NCBI RefSeq assembly: GCF_000024105.1
Contig: NC_013171.1
Location: 248,001 to 312,000 of the forward strand
DNA length: 64,000 nt
Direction: 5' to 3'
From: Anaerococcus prevotii DSM 20548
GTDB taxonomy: Bacteria > Bacillota > Clostridia > Tissierellales > Peptoniphilaceae
This document shows positions 54,486 through 62,360 of this stretch, piece after piece; position 1 is the first letter of the stretch, and each line of letters opens with the position of its first letter. The notes below the pieces were generated by a model. It ran no database searches. It was not told the DNA's origin and saw only the letters and a list, made by a program, of their open reading frames with translations. The position numbers were made by a program, and so were the translations under genes.

Positions 54486-55529
54486 ATGGAACTTAAGAAT
54501 AGCAAACACTACGATGATGAAACTCTAAAAAGATGGATAGAAGACGAATCCCTCACAGATGAGCTTAACAAGAAGGCTGATGCTATTAGAAAAGAAATCT
54601 ATGGAGATAAGGTCTTCGTCAGGGGTCTAATAGAGTTTTCAAATGTATGCAAGAACGACTGTTACTATTGTGGAATAAGAAAGTCCAACGACAAGGTCGA
54701 AAGATACAGGCTTAGTGAGGAGGAGATTCTCGCTTGTGCAGACCTTGGCTATAAGCTTGGCTATAGGACCTTCGTCCTTCAAGGGGGGGAGGATGGACAT
54801 TTCACAGATGATATGTTCGTGGATATAGTCAAAAAAATTAAAAATCTCCACGATGATGTGGCCATCACTCTATCTTTGGGAGAAAGATCTTACGAATCTT
54901 ATAAGAAATTGTTTGAAGCGGGTGCTGATAGATATCTTCTAAGGCAGGAGACTTCAGACAAGGACCATTACTCAAAGCTCCACCCAGAAACTATGAGCTT
55001 TGAAAGTAGGAGACAAGCCCTAAGAGACTTAAAAGAAATAGGCTTTCAAGTAGGTGGAGGCTTTATGGTAGGATCTCCTTACCAAAAGACAGAAGATATC
55101 ATAAAGGACCTGAGATTCCTAGAAGAGCTAGAGCCTGCTATGATTGGAATAGGCCCTTACATGACCCAGCATGATACTCCTTTCAAGGACTTTCCTAATG
55201 GATCATTTGAGATGACCCTAAGACTTGTCTCAATCCTTAGGATTCTTTTCCCTTATGCCCTAATACCAGCTACAACAGCCCTAGGAACAATCAATCCCTT
55301 GGGAAGAGAAAGAGGCCTACAAGCAGGGGCAAATGTTCTAATGCCAAATCTTTCGCCAACTATGGTGAGGGAGAAATACTCACTCTATGATAATAAAATC
55401 TGTACAGGAGATGAGGCGGCAGAATGTAGGGCTTGCCTTGAACTTAGAATAAAAAATGCAGGATACGAAATCGTAACCGACAGGGGAGATGTCATAACCT
55501 ACGATAAGAAAACAAGAAAATACTCATAA
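54486..55529 (+). CDS. hydE: [FeFe]-hydrogenase maturase HydE
   Basis: 347-residue radical SAM enzyme. The Cx3Cx2C motif is in SNVCKNDCYYCGIRKSN and binds the 4Fe-4S/SAM centre. GGEDGHFTDD and GGGFMVGSPYQ are typical of the HydE/biotin-synthase group. It takes part in building the 2Fe subcluster of the H-cluster. A second Cys set near the end (CTGDEAAECRAC) fits HydE. It follows the small Cys protein and is convergent with the hydG-hydF pair. Confidence 0.93.
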   Translation: MELKNSKHYDDETLKRWIEDESLTDELNKKADAIRKEIYGDKVFVRGLIEFSNVCKNDCYYCGIRKSNDKVERYRLSEEEILACADLGYKLGYRTFVLQGGEDGHFTDDMFVDIVKKIKNLHDDVAITLSLGERSYESYKKLFEAGADRYLLRQETSDKDHYSKLHPETMSFESRRQALRDLKEIGFQVGGGFMVGSPYQKTEDIIKDLRFLEELEPAMIGIGPYMTQHDTPFKDFPNGSFEMTLRLVSILRILFPYALIPATTALGTINPLGRERGLQAGANVLMPNLSPTMVREKYSLYDNKICTGDEAAECRACLELRIKNAGYEIVTDRGDVITYDKKTRKYS

Positions 55530-55532
55530 GAA

Positions 55533-55578
55533 AAGACCTAAAAGCCTTAAGTACAAGTAAAAGCTTTTAGGTCTATTT
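55533..55578. terminator. Bidirectional terminator between hydE and hydF
   Basis: AAGACCTAAAAGC and GCTTTTAGGTCT form a stem; T residues follow on both strands. Serves both convergent units. Confidence 0.85.
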
Positions 55579-56726
55579 TATTCTGGCAAAGATACGTCTT
55601 CGAGGATTCCCTTAAGATAAGCTATAGTTATGCCGTAGTTGGTCATAGGGATATTTCTTTTCTTTGCTTCATCTACCCTGCTTAGCATAGTAGCTCTATT
55701 GAACATACAAGCACCACAAGATATGATTAGGTCGTATCTATTGTAGTCGATAGGGTCATCGCCCCTATTAAATTCTATTTTAAGCTCTGGATATTTTTTT
55801 CTCAACATCTTTGGAATCTTGACTGTTCCAATATCCTCATCGATAGGAGGATGGGTGCAAGCTTCTGATATTAGTATTCTTTCTAAAGGCCCATCAAGTC
55901 TTCTTACAGAATCTATAAAATAGGTTAAGTCTCCCTTAAAGGCAGAAAATAGAATGGAAAAGCTAGTAAGTCTTATTCCTTCTTCTAGTAGATCTTTTGT
56001 TTCCTTAAAGACTTGGGAGTCGCAGATTACAAGGTCTGGCTTATCCCTTAGGGCCTTTAGGGTGTTTTCTAGGCTATCAAGGTCACAAGCTATGGCTGTA
56101 GCCTTCTTATCTATTAGCTCTCTTATAGTCATAACCTGAGGCTTAATAAGCCTACCCTTTGGGGCTGCCTTATCCTGTGGGATTACTAGAAGTACTATAT
56201 CACCGCTTTTTACAAGATTTCTGGTGATAGTTAGGTCTTCTTTTTTGTAAAGATTTTTTATCTTAGCGAAGATCTTTAGTCTGTCGTCCTTATTTCTCAC
56301 ATCGATTGTGATAGGGGAAAGGGCCTGGTATTTTTCGTAAATCTTAGCCCCTTCATCTCTATCTTGCTTGCCTGCAACATAGATTATTGGCTTATTTCTC
56401 TTTTTTATTTCCTTTAAGATTTCAAAGTCTTCATCTAGGCTTAAGCAATATATAAAGATATCGCACTTATCTATTATAGCTAGACTTTTGGCAATTCTCT
56501 TACTGCCGAGAGTGCTTTTATCGAAAAACCCAGCTGTATCTATGAAAAGGACTGGGCCAAAGTCCGTTATCTCCATGGCCTTTCTTACTGGATCTGTCGT
56601 AGTTCCAGCAACTTCAGATACGATTGCAGTATCAGTCCCTGTCATATAATTTAAGAAGGTAGACTTTCCGGCATTGGTCTTACCGAATATTCCTATATGA
56701 ACTCTCTCACTATTTTGCGTTTTCAT
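55578..56726 (-). CDS. hydF: [FeFe]-hydrogenase maturation GTPase HydF
   Basis: 382 residues: GTPase domain (P-loop FGKTNAGKST about residues 14-23, DTAGF switch, and the GKQDRD base-recognition loop), dimerisation domain, then the Fe-S part. Cluster cysteines are in SEACTHPP and ISCGACMFNRA near the end. HydF is the scaffold on which HydE and HydG build the 2Fe precursor and hand it to HydA. It starts two bases after the HydG stop, so the two are translated from one message. Confidence 0.93.
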   Translation of the reverse strand: MKTQNSERVHIGIFGKTNAGKSTFLNYMTGTDTAIVSEVAGTTTDPVRKAMEITDFGPVLFIDTAGFFDKSTLGSKRIAKSLAIIDKCDIFIYCLSLDEDFEILKEIKKRNKPIIYVAGKQDRDEGAKIYEKYQALSPITIDVRNKDDRLKIFAKIKNLYKKEDLTITRNLVKSGDIVLLVIPQDKAAPKGRLIKPQVMTIRELIDKKATAIACDLDSLENTLKALRDKPDLVICDSQVFKETKDLLEEGIRLTSFSILFSAFKGDLTYFIDSVRRLDGPLERILISEACTHPPIDEDIGTVKIPKMLRKKYPELKIEFNRGDDPIDYNRYDLIISCGACMFNRATMLSRVDEAKKRNIPMTNYGITIAYLKGILEDVSLPE

Positions 56727-56727
56727 A

Positions 56728-58146
56728 TTATATATAAAGGTCTCTTTGTCCTTGTTTGATTTTTTCTAGATTTTCCCTAGTTGATTCACGGACTTCTGGA
56801 TTTGGAATATTAGCTAGCTCTCTTTGGATAAGGGCTTCGGCATCCTTGGCTGTCTTATCACTTGCGTAATCTATTACATATTCTTCGAGAGTTGTGAGGG
56901 CGTTTGGATGGCAAATATTACCGATTCCGTGTTTTTTGACCATGCCCATAAAGGTCTCGCCAGTTCTTCCCATCCTGTAGCAAGCTGTACAGAAACTTGG
57001 TACGTGGTCTTTTGATATTAGCCAGTCGATTACTTCATCTAGAGTTCTGTTATCTGATAGTTCGAATTGATCACTTCCCTTGGTTTCGTTTTCTGTATAT
57101 CCTCCTACAGAAGTCTTGGAACCTCCGGAGATTTGGGAAATACCAAGGTCTAAGAGCTTAGCACGGACCTTTTCGCTCTCCCTAGTAGATACGATCATAC
57201 CAGTATATGGTGCTGCAACTCTGATGCAGGCTACGATTTTCTCAAACATTTCATCTGATAGGGAATTGTCGAAGTCGTTTGGATCAATATCGTCAGCAGG
57301 TTGGATTCTAGGCACAGAGATTGTATGAGGGCCGACATTAAATCTCGCCTCAAGGTGTTCTGCGTGCATTAATTGGCCAACAAATTCATATTCATAAGAA
57401 TCGAGTCCATACAAAACTCCAAGTCCTAAATCGTCGATTCCTCCCTCGAAGGCCCTATCCATTGCTTCAGTGTGATATTCGTAGTTAGATTTTGGACCAA
57501 ACTTGTGGAGAGACTCGTAATTTTCCTTGTTGTAAGTTTCTTGGAAGAGGATGTAAGTTCCGATTTCTGCCTCGTGAAGCTTTCTGTAATTTTCAACAGT
57601 AGTAGCTGCGATATTTACGTTTACCCTTCTTATAGCTCCGTTTTTGTGTTTAATATTATAGATTGTATCTATCGACTCTAGTATGTATTCTAGAGGGTTA
57701 TTTACTGGATCTTCTCCAGCTTCTAGGGCAAGTCTCTTGTGTCCTAAGTCTTGTAGAGCTATAACTTGCTCACGAATTTCTTCTTGACTTAGCTTTCTTC
57801 TTGGAATAGTTCTGTTTTGTCCGTGGTAAGGACAATAAGAGCAACCATTCACACAATAGTTAGACAAATACAAAGGAGCGAAAAGCACTATTCTATTTGC
57901 GTAAAACTTGTGTTTAAGCTCTTTGGCAAGGTTAAAGATCTCTGCGTTTAGGTCTTCTTCCTTACAAGATAAAAGCACAAAGGCTTCCCTGTGGCTTAGG
58001 CCCTTAGCCTTTTTTGCCTTATTTAAAATATCTATGATAAGCTCTCTATTATGGGCGTTTTCTCTACCATAATCAAGAGTCTCTAAAATTTCTTCATGGT
58101 TAATAAATTCACTAGCCTTGCTAGATTTTGGATTATATACTACCAT
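56728..58146 (-). CDS. hydG: [FeFe]-hydrogenase maturase HydG
   Basis: 472-residue radical SAM tyrosine lyase producing CO and cyanide for the H-cluster. The SAM cluster motif Cx3Cx2C is in NYCVNGCSYCPYHG. The C-terminal cluster cysteines are in VPSFCTACYRMGRTGETF, which also marks HydG against ThiH. Length is normal. AAGGGAGG is a strong RBS. First gene of the hydGF unit. No structural hydrogenase gene (hydA) lies in the window. Confidence 0.95.
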   Translation of the reverse strand: MVVYNPKSSKASEFINHEEILETLDYGRENAHNRELIIDILNKAKKAKGLSHREAFVLLSCKEEDLNAEIFNLAKELKHKFYANRIVLFAPLYLSNYCVNGCSYCPYHGQNRTIPRRKLSQEEIREQVIALQDLGHKRLALEAGEDPVNNPLEYILESIDTIYNIKHKNGAIRRVNVNIAATTVENYRKLHEAEIGTYILFQETYNKENYESLHKFGPKSNYEYHTEAMDRAFEGGIDDLGLGVLYGLDSYEYEFVGQLMHAEHLEARFNVGPHTISVPRIQPADDIDPNDFDNSLSDEMFEKIVACIRVAAPYTGMIVSTRESEKVRAKLLDLGISQISGGSKTSVGGYTENETKGSDQFELSDNRTLDEVIDWLISKDHVPSFCTACYRMGRTGETFMGMVKKHGIGNICHPNALTTLEEYVIDYASDKTAKDAEALIQRELANIPNPEVRESTRENLEKIKQGQRDLYI

Positions 58147-58253
58147 ATTACCTCCCTTTATAAATTCATTTATATTATAATACTTATTGGCTTAAAATGA
58201 AAATTTATCTATCTTTTAAGGGTAAATTTTCCCTAAAAATTATAAAAATCTGC

Positions 58254-58259
58254 TATAAT
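58254..58259 (+). promoter_or_regulatory. Extended -10 promoter of the small peptide gene
   Basis: TGCTATAAT is an extended -10 (TGnTATAAT) giving a start near 58266. Upstream lies the dyad AGGG-TAAATTTT-CCCT. In the RNA leader CCCTAT (58274-58279) can pair with ATAGG (58291-58295), which overlaps the ribosome site. Confidence 0.6.
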
Positions 58260-58305
58260 TATAGTGTTATCATCCCTATACTGGTAACGGATAGGAGGTG
58301 TTAAA

Positions 58306-58407
58306 ATGTCAAAATTACATTCCTTATTGTTTGCTATCGCGATAAATATAGCTAGTTACTATGTTTGTAAGTGGTTAGATAGCAAGTTTTTAGATGATGA
58401 TAACTAG
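58306..58407 (+). CDS. Small hydrophobic peptide, candidate Fst-like toxin
   Basis: 33 residues (MSKLHSLLFAIAINIASYY, then VCKWLDSKFLDDDN). One membrane helix, a WLD motif and an acidic tail: the same length and plan as Fst of the Enterococcus par locus (MxxLxSL start, helix, acidic end). The RBS ATAGGAGGTG is near perfect. A shared terminator (58416-58445) and a converging minus-strand promoter (58482-58510) complete the layout of a type I toxin-antitoxin locus. Toxicity is not shown; the peptide could also be a small membrane regulator. Confidence 0.65.
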   Translation: MSKLHSLLFAIAINIASYYVCKWLDSKFLDDDN

Positions 58408-58413
58408 CCCAAA

Positions 58414-58476
58414 ATAAAAAGCAGGAGCTGCAACTCCTGCTTTTTATGTGTTAAAATTAATTACATTCCCTATGTG
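58414..58476 (-). ncRNA. Candidate antisense RNA of the small peptide gene
   Basis: A minus-strand RNA starting near 58475 (from the promoter at 58482-58510) would run into the hairpin at 58445-58416 and end after its T-rich side. It would be about 60 nucleotides long and complementary to the 3' end of the peptide mRNA, like RNAII of par. Ends are estimated from promoter and terminator only. Confidence 0.5.
58416..58445. terminator. Bidirectional terminator shared by convergent transcripts
   Basis: AAAAAGCAGGAG and CTCCTGCTTTTT are perfect arms around CTGCAA, with A and T tracts that work on both strands. Confidence 0.9.
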
Positions 58477-58481
58477 ATATC

Positions 58482-58510
58482 ATTATACTAAGCTATGCTC
58501 CTTTAAGCAA
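58482..58510 (-). promoter_or_regulatory. Promoter converging on the small peptide gene
   Basis: On the minus strand TTGCTT (58510-58505), 17-base spacer, TATAAT (58487-58482). It points at the 3' end of the peptide gene; no other gene lies ahead of it before the terminator. Confidence 0.65.
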
Positions 58511-58564
58511 ATTTTAGTTATAGATATAATAAAACTAATACTTATACAAATTATTTCAAATTAT

Positions 58565-58593
58565 TTGACAAGGAAAAAATACCATGGTATTAT
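58565..58593 (+). promoter_or_regulatory. Promoter of the methionine T-box operon
   Basis: TTGACA (58565-58570), 17-base spacer, TATTAT (58588-58593). Transcription should start near 58600. Confidence 0.75.
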
Positions 58594-58599
58594 AGGATT

Positions 58600-58874
58600 A
58601 TCAAATAAATAAAGTTTTGACACCATTTGAAAAGAAGAGTAGTCTAGAAAGATATTCTACAGAGAGCCCCGTTTGGTGAAAGGGGTGGATGTTGATTTAG
58701 ATGAAGATGGCCTTTGATGGGATAGTTCGATATTAGAGCTATACGGGTCTTCCCGTTACAGAAGTAGAGTATGTCTGTACTTGATGAGTGCCTATACGTG
58801 TGAACGTATATGAATTAAGGTGGTAACGCGAATTTTCGTCCTTAGTTTCCTTCGGGAAGCTGGGGACTTTTTTT
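58600..58874 (+). promoter_or_regulatory. T-box riboswitch, methionine specifier
   Basis: Stem I bears AGAGAGCCCC and GTTTGGTGAAAGGGG. On the 3' side GAA-G-ATG-GCCTTTGA presents the specifier ATG at 58707-58709. The T-box itself, AAGGTGGTAACGCG, is at 58817-58830. The terminator GTCCTTAGTTTCC/GGAAGCTGGGGAC (58838-58867) pairs over 13 positions, counting G-T, and ends in T7. Uncharged tRNA-Met would stabilise the antiterminator and switch on metNIQQ. Confidence 0.92.
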
Positions 58875-58897
58875 ATTACAAGTTTAGGAAGGGAAAT

Positions 58898-59926
58898 ATG
58901 ATTGAGCTAAAAAATATTACAGTCGACTTTGATGGCTTTAAGGCAGTCGATGATGTAAGTATCAAAATTGAAAAACAAGATGCCTACGGGATTGTGGGCT
59001 TTTCTGGGGCGGGTAAGTCAACTCTTGTAAGGACTATCAACCTCCTCCAAAGACCAAGTGAAGGAGAGGTCATAGTTAAGGGAGAAAGGCTTCTAGACTT
59101 ATCTAAGAAGGATTTGCGAAATAGGAGAAAGAAGATCGGAATGATCTTCCAACATTTTAATCTTTTGAATAATATTACAGTTTTGGATAATGTAATCTTT
59201 CCAATCAAGAGAGATAAAATTCCAAAGGAAGAAAAAATCAAAAAGGCCAAGGAACTTTTAGAGCTTGTGGGAATTGGTGATAAGGCTGACTCCTACCCGA
59301 GAGAGCTTTCCGGAGGGCAAAAGCAAAGATGCGCCATAGCCCGTGCCCTTGCCTCAGATCCTGAGATCCTTCTTTGCGATGAGGCGACAAGTGCTCTAGA
59401 TCCAAAGACTACCAAGCAAATATTGGCCCTCCTTAAAGAGCTTAATGAGAAGCTAAAGCTTACTATTGTAATCATAACCCACCAGATGGAAGTTGTAAAA
59501 GACCTTTGCAACAAATGTGCCGTGATGCAAGGCGGAAGGGTTATCGAAGAAGGAAATACCTTGGACATATTCTCAGATCCAAAAGAAGAACTTACTAGAG
59601 AATTCGTAGAAACTTCAACCAATGTCGAAGCTACAATCGAAGAAGTTAAGGAAAATATAGGAATCTTAAAAGAAGACGAAATCCTAGTCCAACTTAACTA
59701 CAAGGGAGCGAGCACAACCGAGCCACTCATTAATGAAATCTATGATAAGTTTGGCATAAAGACCAACATCCTTGCAGCAAATATAGAATTTATTAGCCAA
59801 ACACCAGTGGGTAACCTCATAGTTACCTTTAAGGGATCTAACGGAAGTCTTGATGAAGTCCTTACTTATTTAGAAGAAAGAGATGTAAGAATTAGAATTT
59901 TAGGAGGTAGAGATGGGATACTTTGA
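58898..59926 (+). CDS. metN: Methionine ABC importer ATPase
   Basis: 342 residues from ATG 58898 (AGGAAGGG upstream); the in-frame GTG at 58820 lies in the T-box and is not used. Walker A GFSGAGKST, signature LSGGQKQRCAIARA, Walker B ILLCDEATSALDP, switch His IITHQMEV. The C-terminal NIL domain (about 265-342) binds methionine and inhibits transport. First gene of metNIQQ, under the methionine T-box. It overlaps metI by 14 bases. Confidence 0.95.
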   Translation: MIELKNITVDFDGFKAVDDVSIKIEKQDAYGIVGFSGAGKSTLVRTINLLQRPSEGEVIVKGERLLDLSKKDLRNRRKKIGMIFQHFNLLNNITVLDNVIFPIKRDKIPKEEKIKKAKELLELVGIGDKADSYPRELSGGQKQRCAIARALASDPEILLCDEATSALDPKTTKQILALLKELNEKLKLTIVIITHQMEVVKDLCNKCAVMQGGRVIEEGNTLDIFSDPKEELTREFVETSTNVEATIEEVKENIGILKEDEILVQLNYKGASTTEPLINEIYDKFGIKTNILAANIEFISQTPVGNLIVTFKGSNGSLDEVLTYLEERDVRIRILGGRDGIL

Positions 59927-60578
59927 TTATGCCCTATCCATATCAGATAGGATTGTAAAAGAAACTTGGGCCACCCTACACATGCTTGTCGTTTCTGCAA
60001 TATTTGCAGGAATCTTTGGCCTCATACTTGGAGTAATCCTAGTTGTGACAGACAGGGGAAGAATATTAGAAAACAGAAAACTTTACTCAGTGCTTGATAA
60101 GATAACCAACACCTTTAGGGCAATCCCCTTTGTAATCTTACTTGCCCTAATCGCACCAATAACTAAGCTTATAGTTAACACCAGGATAGGTCCAACTGCA
60201 GCTATAGTTCCATTAATATTTTCTACAGTGCCATTTTTCGCAAAACAAGTCGAACAGGCCCTAGCGGAAGTAGATTCTGGAGTGATAGAAGCAGCAGAAG
60301 CGATGGGTAAGGGACCGGTTGAGATAATCTGGTCAGTTTATCTTAGAGAAGGACTTCCTTCCATAATCAGAGCCTCATCCATAACCCTAATCTCCCTACT
60401 AGGTCTTACAGCAATGGCTGGCCTAATCGGTGGAGGTGGAATCGGAGACCTTGCCATAGCGGTAGGCTATCAAAGGTACAAGGACGACGTGGTCCTAATA
60501 TCAGTAGTAATAATCTTAATCATAGTATTTATAATCCAAGGAGTATCAAACATACTCATTAGAAAAACTAGTCACTAG
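59913..60578 (+). CDS. metI: Methionine ABC importer permease
   Basis: 221 residues, five to six helices, of the MetI family. The ATPase-docking loop reads EAAEAMGKGPVEIIWSVYL. It overlaps metN by 14 bases and is eight bases before metQ. GGAGGTAG inside metN serves as RBS. Confidence 0.95.
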   Translation: MGYFDYALSISDRIVKETWATLHMLVVSAIFAGIFGLILGVILVVTDRGRILENRKLYSVLDKITNTFRAIPFVILLALIAPITKLIVNTRIGPTAAIVPLIFSTVPFFAKQVEQALAEVDSGVIEAAEAMGKGPVEIIWSVYLREGLPSIIRASSITLISLLGLTAMAGLIGGGGIGDLAIAVGYQRYKDDVVLISVVIILIIVFIIQGVSNILIRKTSH

Positions 60579-60586
60579 GAGGAAAT

Positions 60587-61414
60587 ATGAAAAAAATATT
60601 TGGAATTATATCGGCCCTGACCCTCGCAGTTTTAATCACAAGCTGTGGCGGGGCAGATAAAAACGAAAGCAAAGAAGCTCTTAAGCTTGGAGTAGTAGGA
60701 GAGAGAAATGTCGAATACGAAGATGCCATCAAAAGATACGAGAAGGATACTGGCAAAAAGATTGAGCTTGTAAGATTTAACGATTACAACCAACCTAACG
60801 ATGCCCTAAAGGACGGTAACATCGACCTATCATCCTTTGCGACCTATATATTTATAGAAGACTATAACAAAAACCAAAATGCAAACTTCACTTATCTTGC
60901 GGATACAATAATATCGCCAATGGGAGTTTACTCACAAAAAATTAAAGAGATAGGAGAAATCCCTGAAGGAGGAAAGATTGCAATACCTGTAGAAGTATCA
61001 AACAACTCTAGGGCCCTATACATCCTAGAATCTGCAGGAGTGATCAAGATTAAGGAAGGAAGCGGAGACTTTATAACCCTAGATGACATAGCAGAAAACC
61101 CTAAAAACATAGAGTTTGTAGAGCTTCCAGCAGACCAAGTTTCAAGAGCCCTAGAGGATGTGGATGCAGCCCTTATCAACTCTGACATGGCTATGGAAGC
61201 AGGACTTTCACCAACAGAAGATTCAATCTTTCTTGAAGATCCAGAAAACGAAAGAGCCAAGAACTTTATAAATGTAATAGCAGTAAAAGAAAATAATAAG
61301 GATAATGAAGATATCAAAAATTTCATAGAAAACTATTATCTAACAGATGAAACAAAAAAGGTCATAGAAGACGAATACAAGGGAGCAGTAATCCCAATAT
61401 TTAAACTAAGATAG
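60587..61414 (+). CDS. metQ: Methionine-binding lipoprotein 1
   Basis: 275 residues. Lipobox ITSC. NlpA/MetQ fold: LKLGVVGERNVEYEDAIKRY at the start of the domain (20 residues), PNDALKDGNIDLSSFATYIF, IAIPVEVSNNSRALYIL and DAALINSDMAMEAG. It delivers D/L-methionine or oligopeptide-like ligands to MetNI. GVVGERN differs from the other copy, so ligand preference may differ. Immediately downstream of metI, AGGAGG as RBS. Confidence 0.92.
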   Translation: MKKIFGIISALTLAVLITSCGGADKNESKEALKLGVVGERNVEYEDAIKRYEKDTGKKIELVRFNDYNQPNDALKDGNIDLSSFATYIFIEDYNKNQNANFTYLADTIISPMGVYSQKIKEIGEIPEGGKIAIPVEVSNNSRALYILESAGVIKIKEGSGDFITLDDIAENPKNIEFVELPADQVSRALEDVDAALINSDMAMEAGLSPTEDSIFLEDPENERAKNFINVIAVKENNKDNEDIKNFIENYYLTDETKKVIEDEYKGAVIPIFKLR

Positions 61415-61415
61415 G

Positions 61416-61438
61416 TTATTAAGATTAATATCTTTAAT
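61416..61438 (+). terminator. Weak AT-rich hairpin between the two metQ genes
   Basis: TTATTAAGAT and ATCTTTAATAA pair almost fully. It has no strong T-run, so it may lower or process rather than stop transcription into the second metQ. Confidence 0.45.
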
Positions 61439-61467
61439 AATATAAATGTAAATTATAGGAGGAAATA

Positions 61468-62328
61468 ATGAAAAAATTTACAAAAATCGCCCTAGCACTT
61501 GCTCTAGTCCTAGGATTTAGCGCATGTGGAGCAAACAAGGAAGCAAAACCAGCGGATAGCAAAGAAGAAGTAAAAACAGAAGATACTTCAAAAAAAGAAG
61601 ACGGCACAATTAAAATTGGTGTAGTTGGTGAATACAACGACGTCCTAAATGAAGTGATCAAAAGATACGAAGAAGGAACAGGCAAGAAGGCAGAGCTTGT
61701 AATATTCTCAGACTACAGCCAGCCAAACGAAGCCCTTCTAGCAGGAGATATCGACCTAAACGCCTACCAACACTACAAATTCCTAAACGAATTTAATGAA
61801 TCAAAAGGATCAGATTTAGTATCAATCGGAGATACAATGCTTGCCCCAATGGCCCTATACTCAAACAAGCTCAAATCAATTGACGAGCTAGAAGACGGAG
61901 CCAAAATCGCCATACCTAACGATCCAACAAACGGAGCAAGAGCCCTCTTCCTACTTCAAGAAGCAGGTCTAATCAAAGTAGAAGGTGAAGCAGGCGACCT
62001 AATAGGACTTGACAAAGTAACAGACAACCCTAAAAACTTAGAACTAATAGAAATGGACGCATCCCAAACAACAAGAAGTCTAGACGACTGCGACCTAGCA
62101 GCAGTAAACGACACCTTCGCCCTAGACGCAGGACTAGATAAAGAAACAGCAATATTCAAAGAAGACCCAAAAACAGAATCAGTAAAACAATACATCAACC
62201 TAATAGCAGTAAGAAAAGAAGACGAAAACAACGAAGAATACAAAGAATTCGTAAAATACTACCAAACAGAAGAAACCAAAAAAGACATGGAAGAAATAAC
62301 AAAAGGAGCATGGATACCTGCTTGGTAA
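61468..62328 (+). CDS. metQ: Methionine-binding lipoprotein 2
   Basis: 286 residues. Lipobox FSAC, acidic/lysine linker (about 22-48), then the NlpA fold: IGVVGEYNDVLNEVIKRYEE, NEALLAGDIDLNAYQHYKFL, IAIPNDPTNGARALFLL and DLAAVNDTFALDAG. DLNAYQH and NDPTNGARAL match classical MetQ better than the first copy, so this is probably the main methionine binder. Its second half uses almost only C-ending Asn/Asp/Tyr codons, a sign of strong expression. Two binding proteins for one MetNI channel broaden ligand range. Confidence 0.92.
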   Translation: MKKFTKIALALALVLGFSACGANKEAKPADSKEEVKTEDTSKKEDGTIKIGVVGEYNDVLNEVIKRYEEGTGKKAELVIFSDYSQPNEALLAGDIDLNAYQHYKFLNEFNESKGSDLVSIGDTMLAPMALYSNKLKSIDELEDGAKIAIPNDPTNGARALFLLQEAGLIKVEGEAGDLIGLDKVTDNPKNLELIEMDASQTTRSLDDCDLAAVNDTFALDAGLDKETAIFKEDPKTESVKQYINLIAVRKEDENNEEYKEFVKYYQTEETKKDMEEITKGAWIPAW

Positions 62329-62360
62329 GCGCCGCTACCCGACCTGGTAGGGTCGCAAAG

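Noticed and set aside
58820-58897. Upstream in-frame start of metN
   Set aside because: It lies inside the T-box antiterminator/terminator; ATG 58898 has its own ribosome site and matches MetN starts.
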